A stretch of 64,000 bases of DNA, from positions 3,906,001-3,970,000 of the forward strand of contig NC_016818.1 in the NCBI RefSeq assembly GCF_000241955.1, written 5' to 3'. The first letter of the stretch is position 1. The number at the start of each line of letters is the position of its first letter. Source of the stretch: Rahnella aquatilis CIP 78.65 = ATCC 33071. Lineage in GTDB: Bacteria; Pseudomonadota; Gammaproteobacteria; Enterobacterales; Enterobacteriaceae. The notes under the pieces were generated by a model. The model ran no database searches. It saw only the letters and a list, made by a program, of their open reading frames with translations, and had not been told where the DNA came from. Of this stretch, positions 9,590 to 17,621 are shown piece by piece. The position numbers and the translations under genes were made by a program.

Positions 9590-10186
9590 TTATCTGACAA
9601 TTCTGTTACCCACGGCATGTTTGTGCAAAAAGAACAAAGCTGAACTGCTGCTGGCATCGACGCCTATTTTTCTTAATGAGTTGCATTTATGAACACTTAT
9701 CGTTTTAACACTGAGCTTTAGAATATTTGAAATGCTGGTGACAGACAGACCAGACATCATCATCACCAAAACTTTTTCTTCCATCTTGGTAATATTATAA
9801 TTGAATTCTTGCTTGTTAATCGCACTGCCCTGAAGCTGAATGAATTGCTCGACCGATCTCTCGACATCTGCCAGATCACTCTTCTTCTTAAGGAACTTAA
9901 ACTCCTTTTTCAGTAAAAGTTCGAGCATTAACATATCAACCGCTGAAGACACAATCAGAATTCTCTCCGGGTCCAATATATTCAGATTTTCTCTTAAAAA
10001 CTCATAACACCTGTGGAAGCCACCGCCTGACGGATCGATGATTAAGTAATCTTTCGCCAACAAGTTCACCCCATCGCTCTGGTCATATGAGATGACATTG
10101 TCAACGTAAGGCAGCTTCTTGGAGATTATTTCTTTTAACGCCAACTTGGTAAATTGGCACTCACTCCAGATTATTACCCGAGGCAT
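9590..10186 (-). CDS. LuxR-type (GerE HTH) transcriptional regulator
   Basis: 198-residue protein with an N-terminal receiver-like or RcsA-like region (residues 1-125, lacking an obvious phosphorylatable Asp triad) and a C-terminal GerE/LuxR helix-turn-helix at about residues 133-185 (MEEKVLVMMMSGLSVTSISN then LSVKTISVHKCN). Size and layout resemble RcsA, BglJ and other atypical LuxR proteins that pair with RcsB, but it is not clearly RcsA itself. It lies 75 bp upstream of the EAL gene on the same strand and about 900 bp from the EPS operon, so control of EPS is plausible. Specific target unknown. Confidence 0.8.
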   Translation of the reverse strand: MPRVIIWSECQFTKLALKEIISKKLPYVDNVISYDQSDGVNLLAKDYLIIDPSGGGFHRCYEFLRENLNILDPERILIVSSAVDMLMLELLLKKEFKFLKKKSDLADVERSVEQFIQLQGSAINKQEFNYNITKMEEKVLVMMMSGLSVTSISNILKLSVKTISVHKCNSLRKIGVDASSSSALFFLHKHAVGNRIVR

Positions 10187-11043
10187 TGGGCCGCCTAATT
10201 ATGTGGTTTTAAAAACGCTCAAATTCTGCCTCGTTAATCCGGGGAAGAATAAAGCACTCTCAGAAAGAGATAAGAAAAAAGAATGTTTAGATCCGCTCTA
10301 AAACATATTTAAAACTTTTCAGTATCTGTACGTAGAGTAATACGCAGCCGAAACTCTTCAAATCGTTTTTCTCGCTCATAATAAGACCTAACAATAGGTT
10401 TGACCGATCGATTTACACTTTCTTATCGTTAAATGCATGCCTGTTTTCTAGGCGCATTCTTACAGTTATTCCCAATTAATAATCAAAATGTGACGTATAC
10501 GACGCTTTTAGGCTTAGCGGCTCCAAAAATCTAAGAACTTTCTCAGTAAGAATCTCTCTCATTTAAACAACTCCACGAATGCACTTAATTATCTGAATTT
10601 TTGTTTTAAAACAGGATATTTCACTTTTTTAAGTATGATTTCAGATTTAGCTTTTTACGAAAGCTAAACATTTACATTTCATTACTGAGTCATTATCTGA
10701 AAATTCTCTCAAAAAAACTCACCTATTGCGCTTTTATACACAGTTGTGCATAGCGATTAACCGGGTAATTAAGCTATAAATTTTCCAAGAGTATTCCTAG
10801 TGATGGTGACAGACCATATTTAGCCTTTATTTTCAGACAAATAACAGTATTTATCCGATTTTATTATCCAGTAACAACATGGACTATTCTTATATAAAAG
10901 CCGTTTTAGCGTACATTATTGCAGTCAGGCCGGAACGATTAACACTGGAATCTGTATGGCTATCAGATAACTCGGATAAATATTAAAAAAACCAATTTTT
11001 CAATATGATGAATTTACACACAATGACGGGAAACGGATGGCCC
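10187..11043. other. AT-rich region without convincing genes, upstream of the LuxR-type gene
   Basis: About 850 bp of AT-rich DNA. I see no well-supported coding sequence. It contains one RcsAB-like box (10786-10799). A 35-codon open frame at 10879-10986 lacks a Shine-Dalgarno sequence. The stretch may contain the promoter and a long leader for the LuxR-type gene, as is common for matrix and motility regulators, and may be an H-NS target because of its composition; both are inferences. Confidence 0.5.
10786..10799. promoter_or_regulatory. RcsAB-box-like site
   Basis: CAAGAGTATTCCTA matches the RcsAB box TAAGAATATTCCTA at 12 of 14 positions, by eye. RcsAB boxes control capsule genes and rcsA itself. 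It lies about 600 bp upstream of the LuxR-type gene start, so if functional it would act on a distant promoter or a long leader. Confidence 0.4.
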
Positions 11044-11069
11044 ATAAAAAACCAGCCTTTCGGCTGGTT
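11044..11069 (-). terminator. Rho-independent terminator for the Ner-like operon
   Basis: Stem AACCAGCC / GGCTGGTT with a 4-nt GAAA loop; on the minus strand it is followed by TTTTTT. It ends transcription coming from the 11946-11243 gene pair. Confidence 0.85.
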
Positions 11070-11242
11070 GATGTTTTTGAGCAGGCTGATGACAGGTAAA
11101 AGAACGGTTTGTTTACGCTTATCCCGCGACGTCGCTGAAAACGCTGCGGGTCACATCTTGCACACTAAAAGCCAGGTCAGACCGGCGGAAAATAGCGTGG
11201 CGAAAAAGCTGCTGACGTTTTGATAGCGGGATTAACGACCTG

Positions 11243-11500
11243 TCATTCCCCTTTCGCCTGTCGGACTTTCCTTTCAACCGGCCTTCCGGCGGTATCGAAA
11301 TACCGGCTCGGCCAGATTTTTTCTGGCGGAATACCCATTGCCTCTGCGATCAGCTTTTCCCCTTTCGGCCACGGACGCGTCAGGGCATTCGTCAGCGTTG
11401 ATGAGGCAAGTCCTGCGGCACGCGAAACGGCGGCAAGCGTTGTCTTTCGTTTTCTAAGCGAAGCGATAATGTCGGCCTGGTGCCAGTCATGATTTTTCAT
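11243..11500 (-). CDS. Ner/Nlp-family DNA-binding protein
   Basis: 85-residue helix-turn-helix protein of the Mu Ner / Nlp (SfsB) family: MKNHDWHQADIIASLRKR start, the HTH LAAVSRAAGLASSTLTNAL at about residues 22-40, then WPKGEKLIAEAMGIPPEKIWPSRY, the family hallmark. Ner represses early transcription in phage Mu; chromosomal Nlp copies act as regulators of sugar genes. Here it overlaps the preceding 149-residue gene by 4 bp, so they form one transcript ending at the 11044-11069 terminator. May be a phage remnant or a domesticated regulator. Confidence 0.85.
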   Translation of the reverse strand: MKNHDWHQADIIASLRKRKTTLAAVSRAAGLASSTLTNALTRPWPKGEKLIAEAMGIPPEKIWPSRYFDTAGRPVERKVRQAKGE

Positions 11501-11946
11501 GCCAGTTCCTCCAGACCCTGCGCCGTTCTCAGATACCGGGGTGCCTGTAAATCCGCAGCGAAGTAACTGACCAGATCATAAAGAAGCCCGGTCAGGGATT
11601 TTTCGGACTGAGCGCTGACCTCGCGGTTTATCAATATTTGCGTCAGGGTGAGACAGTATTCCGCCAGTTGTTCAGAATCAGGCTCAAAACGGGGGACAGA
11701 GGCAGGAATTGCATCTGCCGTCAGGCTGTTAATCAGATGAGGTGGAACAGGATTGTGCAGGCCGGATTGCAGCCTGTTCAATGCCGTGGCCAGAGAATCA
11801 GAGATTTGGCGGCGTTGCAGCGGATTGTCGCTTTCTAACAGCGCTTCAGCACATTGTTCGCAATGCGCAGCCAGCGCAGTGAAATCCGTGGCGACATTAA
11901 AAGGAAAGGCTTTTAAAGAATGAACTTGGGTTGGGGTCGTAGCCAT
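11497..11946 (-). CDS. Protein of unknown function coupled to a Ner-like regulator
   Basis: 149-residue, mostly helical, acidic-to-neutral protein that I do not recognise. It has no signal peptide, no membrane segment and two cysteines close together (HCEQC, about residues 29-33). It overlaps the Ner-like gene by ATGA, which suggests a joint function. A perfect dyad lies 12-28 bp upstream of its ATG. The start is weakly supported by AGAGA upstream. Confidence 0.6.
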   Translation of the reverse strand: MATTPTQVHSLKAFPFNVATDFTALAAHCEQCAEALLESDNPLQRRQISDSLATALNRLQSGLHNPVPPHLINSLTADAIPASVPRFEPDSEQLAEYCLTLTQILINREVSAQSEKSLTGLLYDLVSYFAADLQAPRYLRTAQGLEELA

Positions 11947-11957
11947 AGTGGTAGTCT

Positions 11958-11974
11958 CTGGTAAGGGTTACCAG
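11958..11974. promoter_or_regulatory. Perfect dyad upstream of the Ner-like operon (candidate operator)
   Basis: CTGGTAAGGGTTACCAG is a perfect 7-bp inverted repeat around GGG, immediately upstream of the 149-residue gene. Position fits an autoregulatory operator for the Ner-like protein; an RNA hairpin over the translation start is the alternative. Confidence 0.45.
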
Positions 11975-12265
11975 TAAAGTCAGGCAGGAGGTCAATCCCG
12001 GCACCTGATTTTGCAGGTGCGGGGAGAAGATACAACGGTGACGAAACCACGACAAGAAACACCGGCTGGTTTTCCAGGACGTCTCGCAAAAATTATTAAC
12101 GCACCTTCTGTACCCGGACCGCCGCTAAAAAACAATGTGACGAAGAAGCGCGTTAATTATTCTGCTTATCTCTGCCGGTAAGCTTCGAAAGCGTAATAAA
12201 TAGTAAAGGTAAAGATCTTTGAGGCAATACTGAGTAAGGACCGGATAAAGCGGATAAAACAATTA
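11975..12265. other. Noncoding stretch with an imperfect inverted repeat
   Basis: No convincing gene. An imperfect inverted repeat of about 18 bp (arms near 12089-12110 and 12144-12166, built around ATTAACGC / GCGTTAAT) is present. The region presumably contains the promoter of the Ner-like operon. I see no T-run that would make the repeat a terminator. Confidence 0.35.
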
Positions 12266-12403
12266 TTATGCTGCATTGAGTTTATTTCTCATGCGAACCA
12301 TAATTTTTATGAATTTGGGGCCATCTTTTATAAGGCCATATACAGAATCAGGAGAAATAATAATCCCGGCAATGCGCGTTGCAATATCATCAATGTCAGT
12401 CAT
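12266..12403 (-). CDS. Possible small protein of 45 residues
   Basis: Open frame starting at the ATG at 12403 with AAGGGA about 6 bp upstream, a good ribosome binding site; the longer frame starting at 12448 lacks one. The product begins MTDIDDIATRIAG, has a hydrophobic middle, and ends in a basic segment (KIMVRMRNKLNAA). No family recognised. Nothing else occupies the region. Confidence 0.4.
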   Translation of the reverse strand: MTDIDDIATRIAGIIISPDSVYGLIKDGPKFIKIMVRMRNKLNAA

Positions 12404-12533
12404 GTAGTCCCTTAGCGATAAATAATTCCCATGTAAATTGTAGGGCATTCATCACTCCGCAACCAGACTCTTCATTGCGCCTGTCTGTCGCAAAACCTTT
12501 CCGGGATCACAACTTAATCATTAACACAAAACC

Positions 12534-13082
12534 TCAACTCTGCTCTGATACCAGTACCGCCATGGTGTCCGGTTCCAGCGCGCGAAAGATGTGTTCTACG
12601 TCGGCAGGATAGGAAATGTAATCTCCGGCATTCAGTTCTACCGGTGAATCCACCAGCCCGACCAGGGCGCGCCCCTGGGTGATGATGATATGCTCGACCG
12701 ACCCCTGCGGATGCGGGCTGGAAATACGGTCGGCTCCCGGCTGGGTGGTCAGCAGATAAATATCCCGGCGCGCAGCGGGCGGACAGGTCGCGAGTAATAC
12801 CGCTTTATAGTCCGCCAGTTCTGCCACCACCGCCGGGCCTTCACCCCGTCGGATCACCTGCATCTTATTCACTTCCGGCTCCATCAGGCGCGCAAAAGGA
12901 ATATTCAGCGCCACACACAGCGCCCATAACGTTTCCAGACTTGGATTCCCGTTGCCCGCTTCAAGCTGGGAAAGCGTCGATTTGGCGATACCGGCACGGC
13001 GGGCGACTTCCGCCAGTGACAGACCAGCCCGCTGGCGTTCACGAACCAGTCCCTTCGAAATAACGCTAATAGGTTGTGACAT
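12534..13082 (-). CDS. XRE-family regulator with C-terminal cupin domain
   Basis: 182 residues: an XRE helix-turn-helix at about residues 10-65 (LVRERQRAGLSLAEVARRAG, then KSTLSQLEAGNGNPS) and a cupin domain at about residues 105-180 (GSVEHIIITQGRALVGL, AGDYISYPADVEHIF). This architecture is typical of small-molecule-sensing repressors. It is divergent from azlCD with 98 bp between, and that gap carries a perfect 14-bp palindrome. It therefore most likely controls azlCD and itself. Confidence 0.9.
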   Translation of the reverse strand: MSQPISVISKGLVRERQRAGLSLAEVARRAGIAKSTLSQLEAGNGNPSLETLWALCVALNIPFARLMEPEVNKMQVIRRGEGPAVVAELADYKAVLLATCPPAARRDIYLLTTQPGADRISSPHPQGSVEHIIITQGRALVGLVDSPVELNAGDYISYPADVEHIFRALEPDTMAVLVSEQS

Positions 13083-13104
13083 AATCTTATCCTGATCAGT
13101 ATAA

Positions 13105-13118
13105 CGAACGATCGTTCG
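13105..13118. promoter_or_regulatory. Palindromic operator between the XRE-cupin gene and azlC
   Basis: CGAACGATCGTTCG is a perfect 14-bp palindrome in the divergent promoter region. Related half-sites GAACGAT (about 13126) and GTTCGTTA (about 13162) follow. Likely bound by the XRE-cupin protein. Confidence 0.65.
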
Positions 13119-13180
13119 ACTTGAAGAACGATGCAGATGCGTTCATTATAATGGAGACTTGTTCGTTATGGGATTAAATT

Positions 13181-13849
13181 ATGTCTGCGCGTTTCTTTTC
13201 ACCGCTGGGAAATGATGTGCTGAAAGCCATCTTTCTGGTGTGTCTGGCCGATGGTCTGGTCGGAATTTCTTATGGCTCACTGGCGGTAGCCGGCGGTTTC
13301 CCGCTGTGGGTGCCGCTGATGCTTTCGCTGCTGGTGCTGGCGGGGGCGTCGGAGTTTCTGTTTATCGCCATTGTCGGCGGCGGCGGCAGCCCGTTTGCGG
13401 CGGCGGCGGCCGGATTACTGGTCAATGCGCGCCATTTACCGTTCGGGATTGCGGTGAAGGATCTGGTGGGCAGCAAAGCCATGAGCTGGCTGGGTTGTCA
13501 CATCATGAACGATGAAAGCGTCGTGTTTGGCATCTCGCAATCTACCCATGAAAAACGCAAAACTGCTTACTGGTTATGCGGCGCAGGCATCGCCCTGGTG
13601 TGGCCGGTCAGCGTGGTAGCCGGGGCGTACATCGGTCAGTTCATTGCGGATATCAAAGCTATCGGCCTTGATGCCGTGTTCCCGGCGATTTTGCTGGGAT
13701 TGATTTTTCCGGCGCTGCGCAGCCGCAGAACGCGCATTCCTGCCACCTCAGGCGCGCTGATTTCGCTGGCGGCGGTGCCTTTCGTTCCGGCCGGTATGCC
13801 GGTGCTGTTTTCACTGCTCGGATTGCTGGCGTGGAGGAACCGAAAATGA
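13181..13849 (+). CDS. azlC: AzlC family branched-chain amino acid exporter, large subunit
   Basis: 222-residue inner-membrane protein of the AzlC/YgaZ family with multiple membrane segments. Family features include the early G-(V/I)-S-Y-G and the conserved NARHLPFGIA segment at about residues 80-90, followed by MSWLGCHIMNDESVVF. With AzlD it forms an exporter for branched-chain amino acids or related compounds. Its stop overlaps the azlD start (ATGA), which is strong evidence for coupled subunits. Confidence 0.92.
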   Translation: MSARFFSPLGNDVLKAIFLVCLADGLVGISYGSLAVAGGFPLWVPLMLSLLVLAGASEFLFIAIVGGGGSPFAAAAAGLLVNARHLPFGIAVKDLVGSKAMSWLGCHIMNDESVVFGISQSTHEKRKTAYWLCGAGIALVWPVSVVAGAYIGQFIADIKAIGLDAVFPAILLGLIFPALRSRRTRIPATSGALISLAAVPFVPAGMPVLFSLLGLLAWRNRK

Positions 13850-14169
13850 CCTCACACAGCCTGATGATCGCGGGAATTGCGCTGCTCGCCGCCGGAACGT
13901 TTCTGATGCGCGTGGCCGGTTACCGGCTGGGTTCACGCCTGAATTTCTCCCCCGCCACGCAGACAATGTTATCGGATGCCGCGACCACGTTATTGCTGGC
14001 CGTGGCCGCCACGTCGGCATTGTTCGAAGATCAGCATTTCGCCGGATTCGCACGGGTCACCGGCGTCGGCGTGGCGTTGCTTTTAGCCTGGAGAAAAGCG
14101 CCGCTGATGGTGATTATTATTGCGGCGGCAGCCGTCACGGCGCTGCTGCGCGGATTGGGCATTCCGTAA
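13846..14169 (+). CDS. azlD: AzlD family branched-chain amino acid exporter, small subunit
   Basis: 107-residue membrane protein of the AzlD/YgaH family with three to four membrane segments; partner of AzlC. The ATG at 13846 is preceded by GGAGG at an ideal distance and overlaps the azlC stop. A GTG at 13831 in the same frame sits within the ribosome binding site and is less likely. A terminator follows 10 bp downstream. Confidence 0.9.
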   Translation: MTSHSLMIAGIALLAAGTFLMRVAGYRLGSRLNFSPATQTMLSDAATTLLLAVAATSALFEDQHFAGFARVTGVGVALLLAWRKAPLMVIIIAAAAVTALLRGLGIP

Positions 14170-14178
14170 ACAGAAACG

Positions 14179-14206
14179 AAAATGGCTCCCGCAGGAGCCA
14201 TTTTTC
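14179..14206. terminator. Bidirectional terminator between azlD and plaP
   Basis: Stem AATGGCTCC / GGAGCCATT with a short CGCA-type loop, flanked by T on one side (ATTTTTC) and by A on the other. It lies between convergent genes and can serve both. Confidence 0.85.
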
Positions 14207-14220
14207 ACACCGGTGGTGAG

Positions 14221-15582
14221 TTACGCCACGTCTTCGTATTGCGGTACCGGATTGCGGAAACTTTTAGTCATGCAGGCCAGATATATAAAGCCGATTGCGC
14301 CCCAGATAAGCCCCAGCACCATCGAGCCTTCTTCCAGATTGACCCACAATGCGCCGACCGTCAGCGCGCCGCACAACGGCAACAGCAGATACTGGATATG
14401 ATCCATAACGGTTTTGTTGCGCTTCTCGCGGATCCAGAATTGCGAAATTACCGACAGGTTGACGAAGGTAAAGGCCACCAGCGCACCGAAGTTAATCAGC
14501 GCCGTCGCCGTGACCAGATCGAAATTAATCGCCAGCAAGGCAATGGCACCGACCAGCAGCACGTTGAAAGACGGCGTGCGCCATTTCGGGTGGATATAAC
14601 CGAAAAAGCGTTTCGGGAACACGCCGTCGCGGCCCATCACATACATCAGGCGGGATACGCCCGCGTGCGCCGCCATACCGGAAGCCAGTACGGTGATGCT
14701 GGAGAAAATCAGTGCGCCAAACTGGAACGCCCTGCCCGCCACCTGCAACATGATTTCCGGCTGTGAAGCGTCCGGATCTTTGAAGCTGGAGATATCCGGG
14801 AAATAGAGTTGCAGGAAATAGGTTGCCGCAATAAAGATTATGCCGCCGATGAGTGCCGTCAGGAATATCGCCCGTGGGATCACGCGCTCGGCGTCTTTGG
14901 TTTCTTCCGATAAATTACTGATGCCGTCAAAACCGGTGAAGGAGAAACACAAAATGGTCGCGCCGGTAATCATCGGTACGGTATGCGCATTTTCCCCCCA
15001 GAAGGGTTGGGTACTGGCCAGCGTGCCATAGCCGGTGCCGTGATCAACGCCATAAATCACCATGCCGGTGATCACCGTGATCAGCACAATCTGCAAGACA
15101 ACCACCAGCGTATTAATGTTGGCGACCGTTTTGATGCTGCGCAAATTCGACAGCGTCATAAAACCGACCAGCACGACGACAAATATCCACGACGGCACTG
15201 ACGGCACCAGCGCTTCAAAATAGATTTTCGCCAGCAGAATGTTGATCATCGGCGCGAACAGGTAATCAAGCAGCGACGACCAGCCGACCATAAAACCGAC
15301 CACGGGATGAATGGCTTTTTGCGCATAGGTATACGCAGAACCGGCGGAAGGATAACGGCGCACCAGCTTGCCATAACTCAGCGCGGTGAACAGCACCGCG
15401 ATCAGCGCGAAAGCATACGCCGTCGGCACATGGCCGTCCGTCAGGCCGGAGACAATACCGAACGTATCGAACAATGTCATGGGCTGCATATAGGCCAGGC
15501 CTATCATAACAACCGGAATCAGCGTAAGCGTTTTACGTAATTCCACGCGGGAAGCGGTACCTGTCACGGCATTATCCGACAT
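14221..15582 (-). CDS. plaP: Putrescine importer PlaP (APC family)
   Basis: Proton-driven low-affinity putrescine importer of the inner membrane. The 453-residue product is very close to E. coli PlaP (YeeF) along its whole length, including [11 protein letters not shown] at the start, [36 protein letters not shown] and the C-terminal [10 protein letters not shown]. Twelve membrane segments are expected. The ATG at 15582 has GGGAAAT upstream and gives the E. coli length; an in-frame ATG at 15615 lacks a ribosome binding site. Convergent with azlCD. The functional link to speF-potE (putrescine) elsewhere in the window is thematic only. Confidence 0.93.
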   Translation of the reverse strand: MSDNAVTGTASRVELRKTLTLIPVVMIGLAYMQPMTLFDTFGIVSGLTDGHVPTAYAFALIAVLFTALSYGKLVRRYPSAGSAYTYAQKAIHPVVGFMVGWSSLLDYLFAPMINILLAKIYFEALVPSVPSWIFVVVLVGFMTLSNLRSIKTVANINTLVVVLQIVLITVITGMVIYGVDHGTGYGTLASTQPFWGENAHTVPMITGATILCFSFTGFDGISNLSEETKDAERVIPRAIFLTALIGGIIFIAATYFLQLYFPDISSFKDPDASQPEIMLQVAGRAFQFGALIFSSITVLASGMAAHAGVSRLMYVMGRDGVFPKRFFGYIHPKWRTPSFNVLLVGAIALLAINFDLVTATALINFGALVAFTFVNLSVISQFWIREKRNKTVMDHIQYLLLPLCGALTVGALWVNLEEGSMVLGLIWGAIGFIYLACMTKSFRNPVPQYEDVA

Positions 15583-16107
15583 GATGTTGATTTCCCATGA
15601 CGGAGAACGCGGCATATTGAGAGTGCTGCACCATTTATGTTTCCTTGCGACAAGACTGTCGGTATTTAAAAGTGAATATCTATCCGGTACTTAGCCCGGC
15701 CTCTGGTATTTGAAGGTTTTCTTGTATGAAGAATGCGTCGTTCAATGACCGAATAACAGGCCATCCCCGTTTTGCGGGGCGCATATTTTGCCTTATTAAG
15801 TATTGAATTTACAAGCCGGATAAGAATAAACACGGTCAATAAATAAAACAGACAGCCAAAACGAGCACGTATTGCCAAAGCCGTCTGCCGGTGGTTTTGT
15901 TAATTGTTTTTATCCTGTAAAACAAAAATGAATTCCCGGTTATTACCGTTATAAAATATCGGCAGCGCCTGAGTGAAAATAACGACTGCGGCTGTTAATT
16001 AACATTCAGACAACATTACGCCGCGTCACGCCGCCGGTTTGACCTATGGGCAAAATCTGAAAATTTCACCCGTTGAGATGAGAGATGAATTTTCCTCGCT
16101 TTTGTGG
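15583..16107. other. Divergent intergenic region between plaP and the araC-type gene
   Basis: About 500 bp without a convincing gene. A small hairpin CCCCG TTTTG CGGGG lies at 15765-15779. The plaP promoter must be here but I cannot place it with confidence. Confidence 0.5.
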
Positions 16108-16136
16108 TTAACAATTTGTGCTATAAATTTTATATA
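16108..16136 (+). promoter_or_regulatory. Predicted sigma-70 promoter for the araC-type gene
   Basis: TTAACA (16108-16113) and TATATA (16131-16136) are separated by 17 bp, about 55 bp upstream of the GTG start at 16190. Confidence 0.55.
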
Positions 16137-16189
16137 AGAAAAACCGATACCCTCTCTTTTCAGCACAGCAAAGATTTTCGGAGTGCAAC

Positions 16190-16996
16190 GTGTCTCTTTC
16201 TATTTCTGAATGGACGATGGCTAATGACATTGAATGCTCGCATCTGACGGCGAGCAACGCTGCATTTCCGCGTCACACTCACGATGAATATGTCATCAGT
16301 GCCAATCTGAGCGGTACGGAAGAAATCTGGCTGCACGGTAAAACCGAACTGGTGCGCGGCGGCGATGTGACGATTTACAATCCGGCCACCGTTCAGTCGT
16401 CGCTGTTCGGTAACGACAAGGTCGAATTTCTCAGCGTGCATATTCCGCAGGCTTTACTGCGTCAGGTGTCGGTTGATCATAATCTGCGTTCCGATCATTG
16501 CGCGCCGGTGTTAACTGAAGGCGTGCTCAGTAATCCCGCGCTGTTTTCCGCGCTGTGTCATTACAAACGCACGCTGAACGATGACGATCAGGAACAGAAT
16601 TTGTTGTGGCTGCTGGGAGCATTGCTGGAAGAGCCCGCCAGAGAGCAGGAACAATCTTTGCGGCCAATTACACTGGCGCTGGATTTTATGCGCGAACATC
16701 TGACCCGGAAAATCCACCTCGACACGCTGGCGCAAATCAGCGGACTGAGCAAGTTTCACTTTGTCCGCCTGTTCAGCCAGCACATCGGTATGCCACCGCT
16801 GCAATACCATATGCAGTTGCGTTTGCTCGAGGCCAGAAACCGGCTGCGTAAAAATAATAATGCGCTGGATGTGGCGATAGGGCTGGGCTTTTATGATCAA
16901 AGCCATTTCATTAATACATTCCGTAAGATGATGGGGATCACTCCCCATCTTTATTCGCTGTCACTTCATGCATCGCAGACACTTATACCAGGATGA
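16190..16996 (+). CDS. AraC-family transcriptional regulator
   Basis: 268 residues: an N-terminal AraC cupin-like ligand-binding region (HTHDEYVISANLSGTEEIWLHG, GGDVTIYNP, residues 25-95) and a C-terminal double helix-turn-helix (residues 165-260: HLDTLAQISGLSKFHFVRLF, then NALDVAIGLGFYDQSHFINT and FRKMMGITPH). The start is a GTG preceded by GGAG. Its 3' end overlaps the convergent LysE-type gene by 14 bp. This N-terminal type often regulates amino acid exporters of the LysE family, so the neighbouring cluster is the likely target; this is inferred. Confidence 0.88.
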   Translation: MSLSISEWTMANDIECSHLTASNAAFPRHTHDEYVISANLSGTEEIWLHGKTELVRGGDVTIYNPATVQSSLFGNDKVEFLSVHIPQALLRQVSVDHNLRSDHCAPVLTEGVLSNPALFSALCHYKRTLNDDDQEQNLLWLLGALLEEPAREQEQSLRPITLALDFMREHLTRKIHLDTLAQISGLSKFHFVRLFSQHIGMPPLQYHMQLRLLEARNRLRKNNNALDVAIGLGFYDQSHFINTFRKMMGITPHLYSLSLHASQTLIPG

Positions 16997-17621
16997 ATTC
17001 GCGATAACCGGTGATCACCACATACAGCGCGAAGTAAGAGAAGATCGCCGCTGAGGCCACATAAGAATATTTCAGCATTTTGGTGCCGAGCATTTTTCCG
17101 CCAAGGCTGCCGACGGAACAGATCACCATCGTCCAGAACACGCCCGCAATAAAGAAACCGCCCAGGAACCACGAGGCATTCACCGCGCTTCCCTGCCCCA
17201 TGCGGGAAATCAGCGCACCACCGACGGCGGCAAACCATAAAATAGCCGTCGGCGAAGACATCGCCAGTACGATGCCGCGGCCAAAATTACGGATGACAGA
17301 GCGCGGCTGCACGCTGTCACCGGCGCCCAGATCCTCCGCCGGTGCCAGGGCGGCGCGGATCATTTTATAGGTAAACCACATCAGCATCAGCGAGCCACCG
17401 ACCCACAGTATCCAGCGCACGCTCTGGTATTGCAGCAAAATCGTCATGCCCGCCAGCGCCAGCACCGCATAAATTAAGTCGCCGATGCAGGTGCCGATGC
17501 CCAGCCAGAATCCATGGAAATAACCGCGCTGCATCGCCAGCGTCATCATGGCGATATTCGCAATCCCAATGTCCAGACACAGCGACAGGCTGAGTAAAAA
17601 TCCATTTGAAAACGGCATCAT
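16983..17621 (-). CDS. LysE-family amino acid exporter
   Basis: 212-residue inner-membrane protein with about six membrane segments and the LysE-family layout: MMPFSNGFLLSLSLCLDIGIAN at the N-terminus, GIGTCIGDLIYAVLALAG, and SPTAILWFAAVGG in the middle. It exports an amino acid or amino acid-like compound. Its start overlaps the stop of the 430-residue gene by 4 bp (ATGA), so the two are co-translated. Substrate cannot be read from the sequence. Confidence 0.87.
   Translation of the reverse strand: MMPFSNGFLLSLSLCLDIGIANIAMMTLAMQRGYFHGFWLGIGTCIGDLIYAVLALAGMTILLQYQSVRWILWVGGSLMLMWFTYKMIRAALAPAEDLGAGDSVQPRSVIRNFGRGIVLAMSSPTAILWFAAVGGALISRMGQGSAVNASWFLGGFFIAGVFWTMVICSVGSLGGKMLGTKMLKYSYVASAAIFSYFALYVVITGYREFILV

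Noticed and set aside
10879..10986. 35-codon open frame starting MDYSYIKAV
   Set aside because: No Shine-Dalgarno sequence, no recognised family, lies in AT-rich noncoding DNA.
11005..11223. 72-codon plus-strand frame
   Set aside because: Runs through the strong terminator of the opposite-strand operon; composition is not protein-like.
15666..15878. 70-codon minus-strand frame with a hydrophobic N-terminus
   Set aside because: Starts at TTG with no ribosome binding site and no recognisable family.
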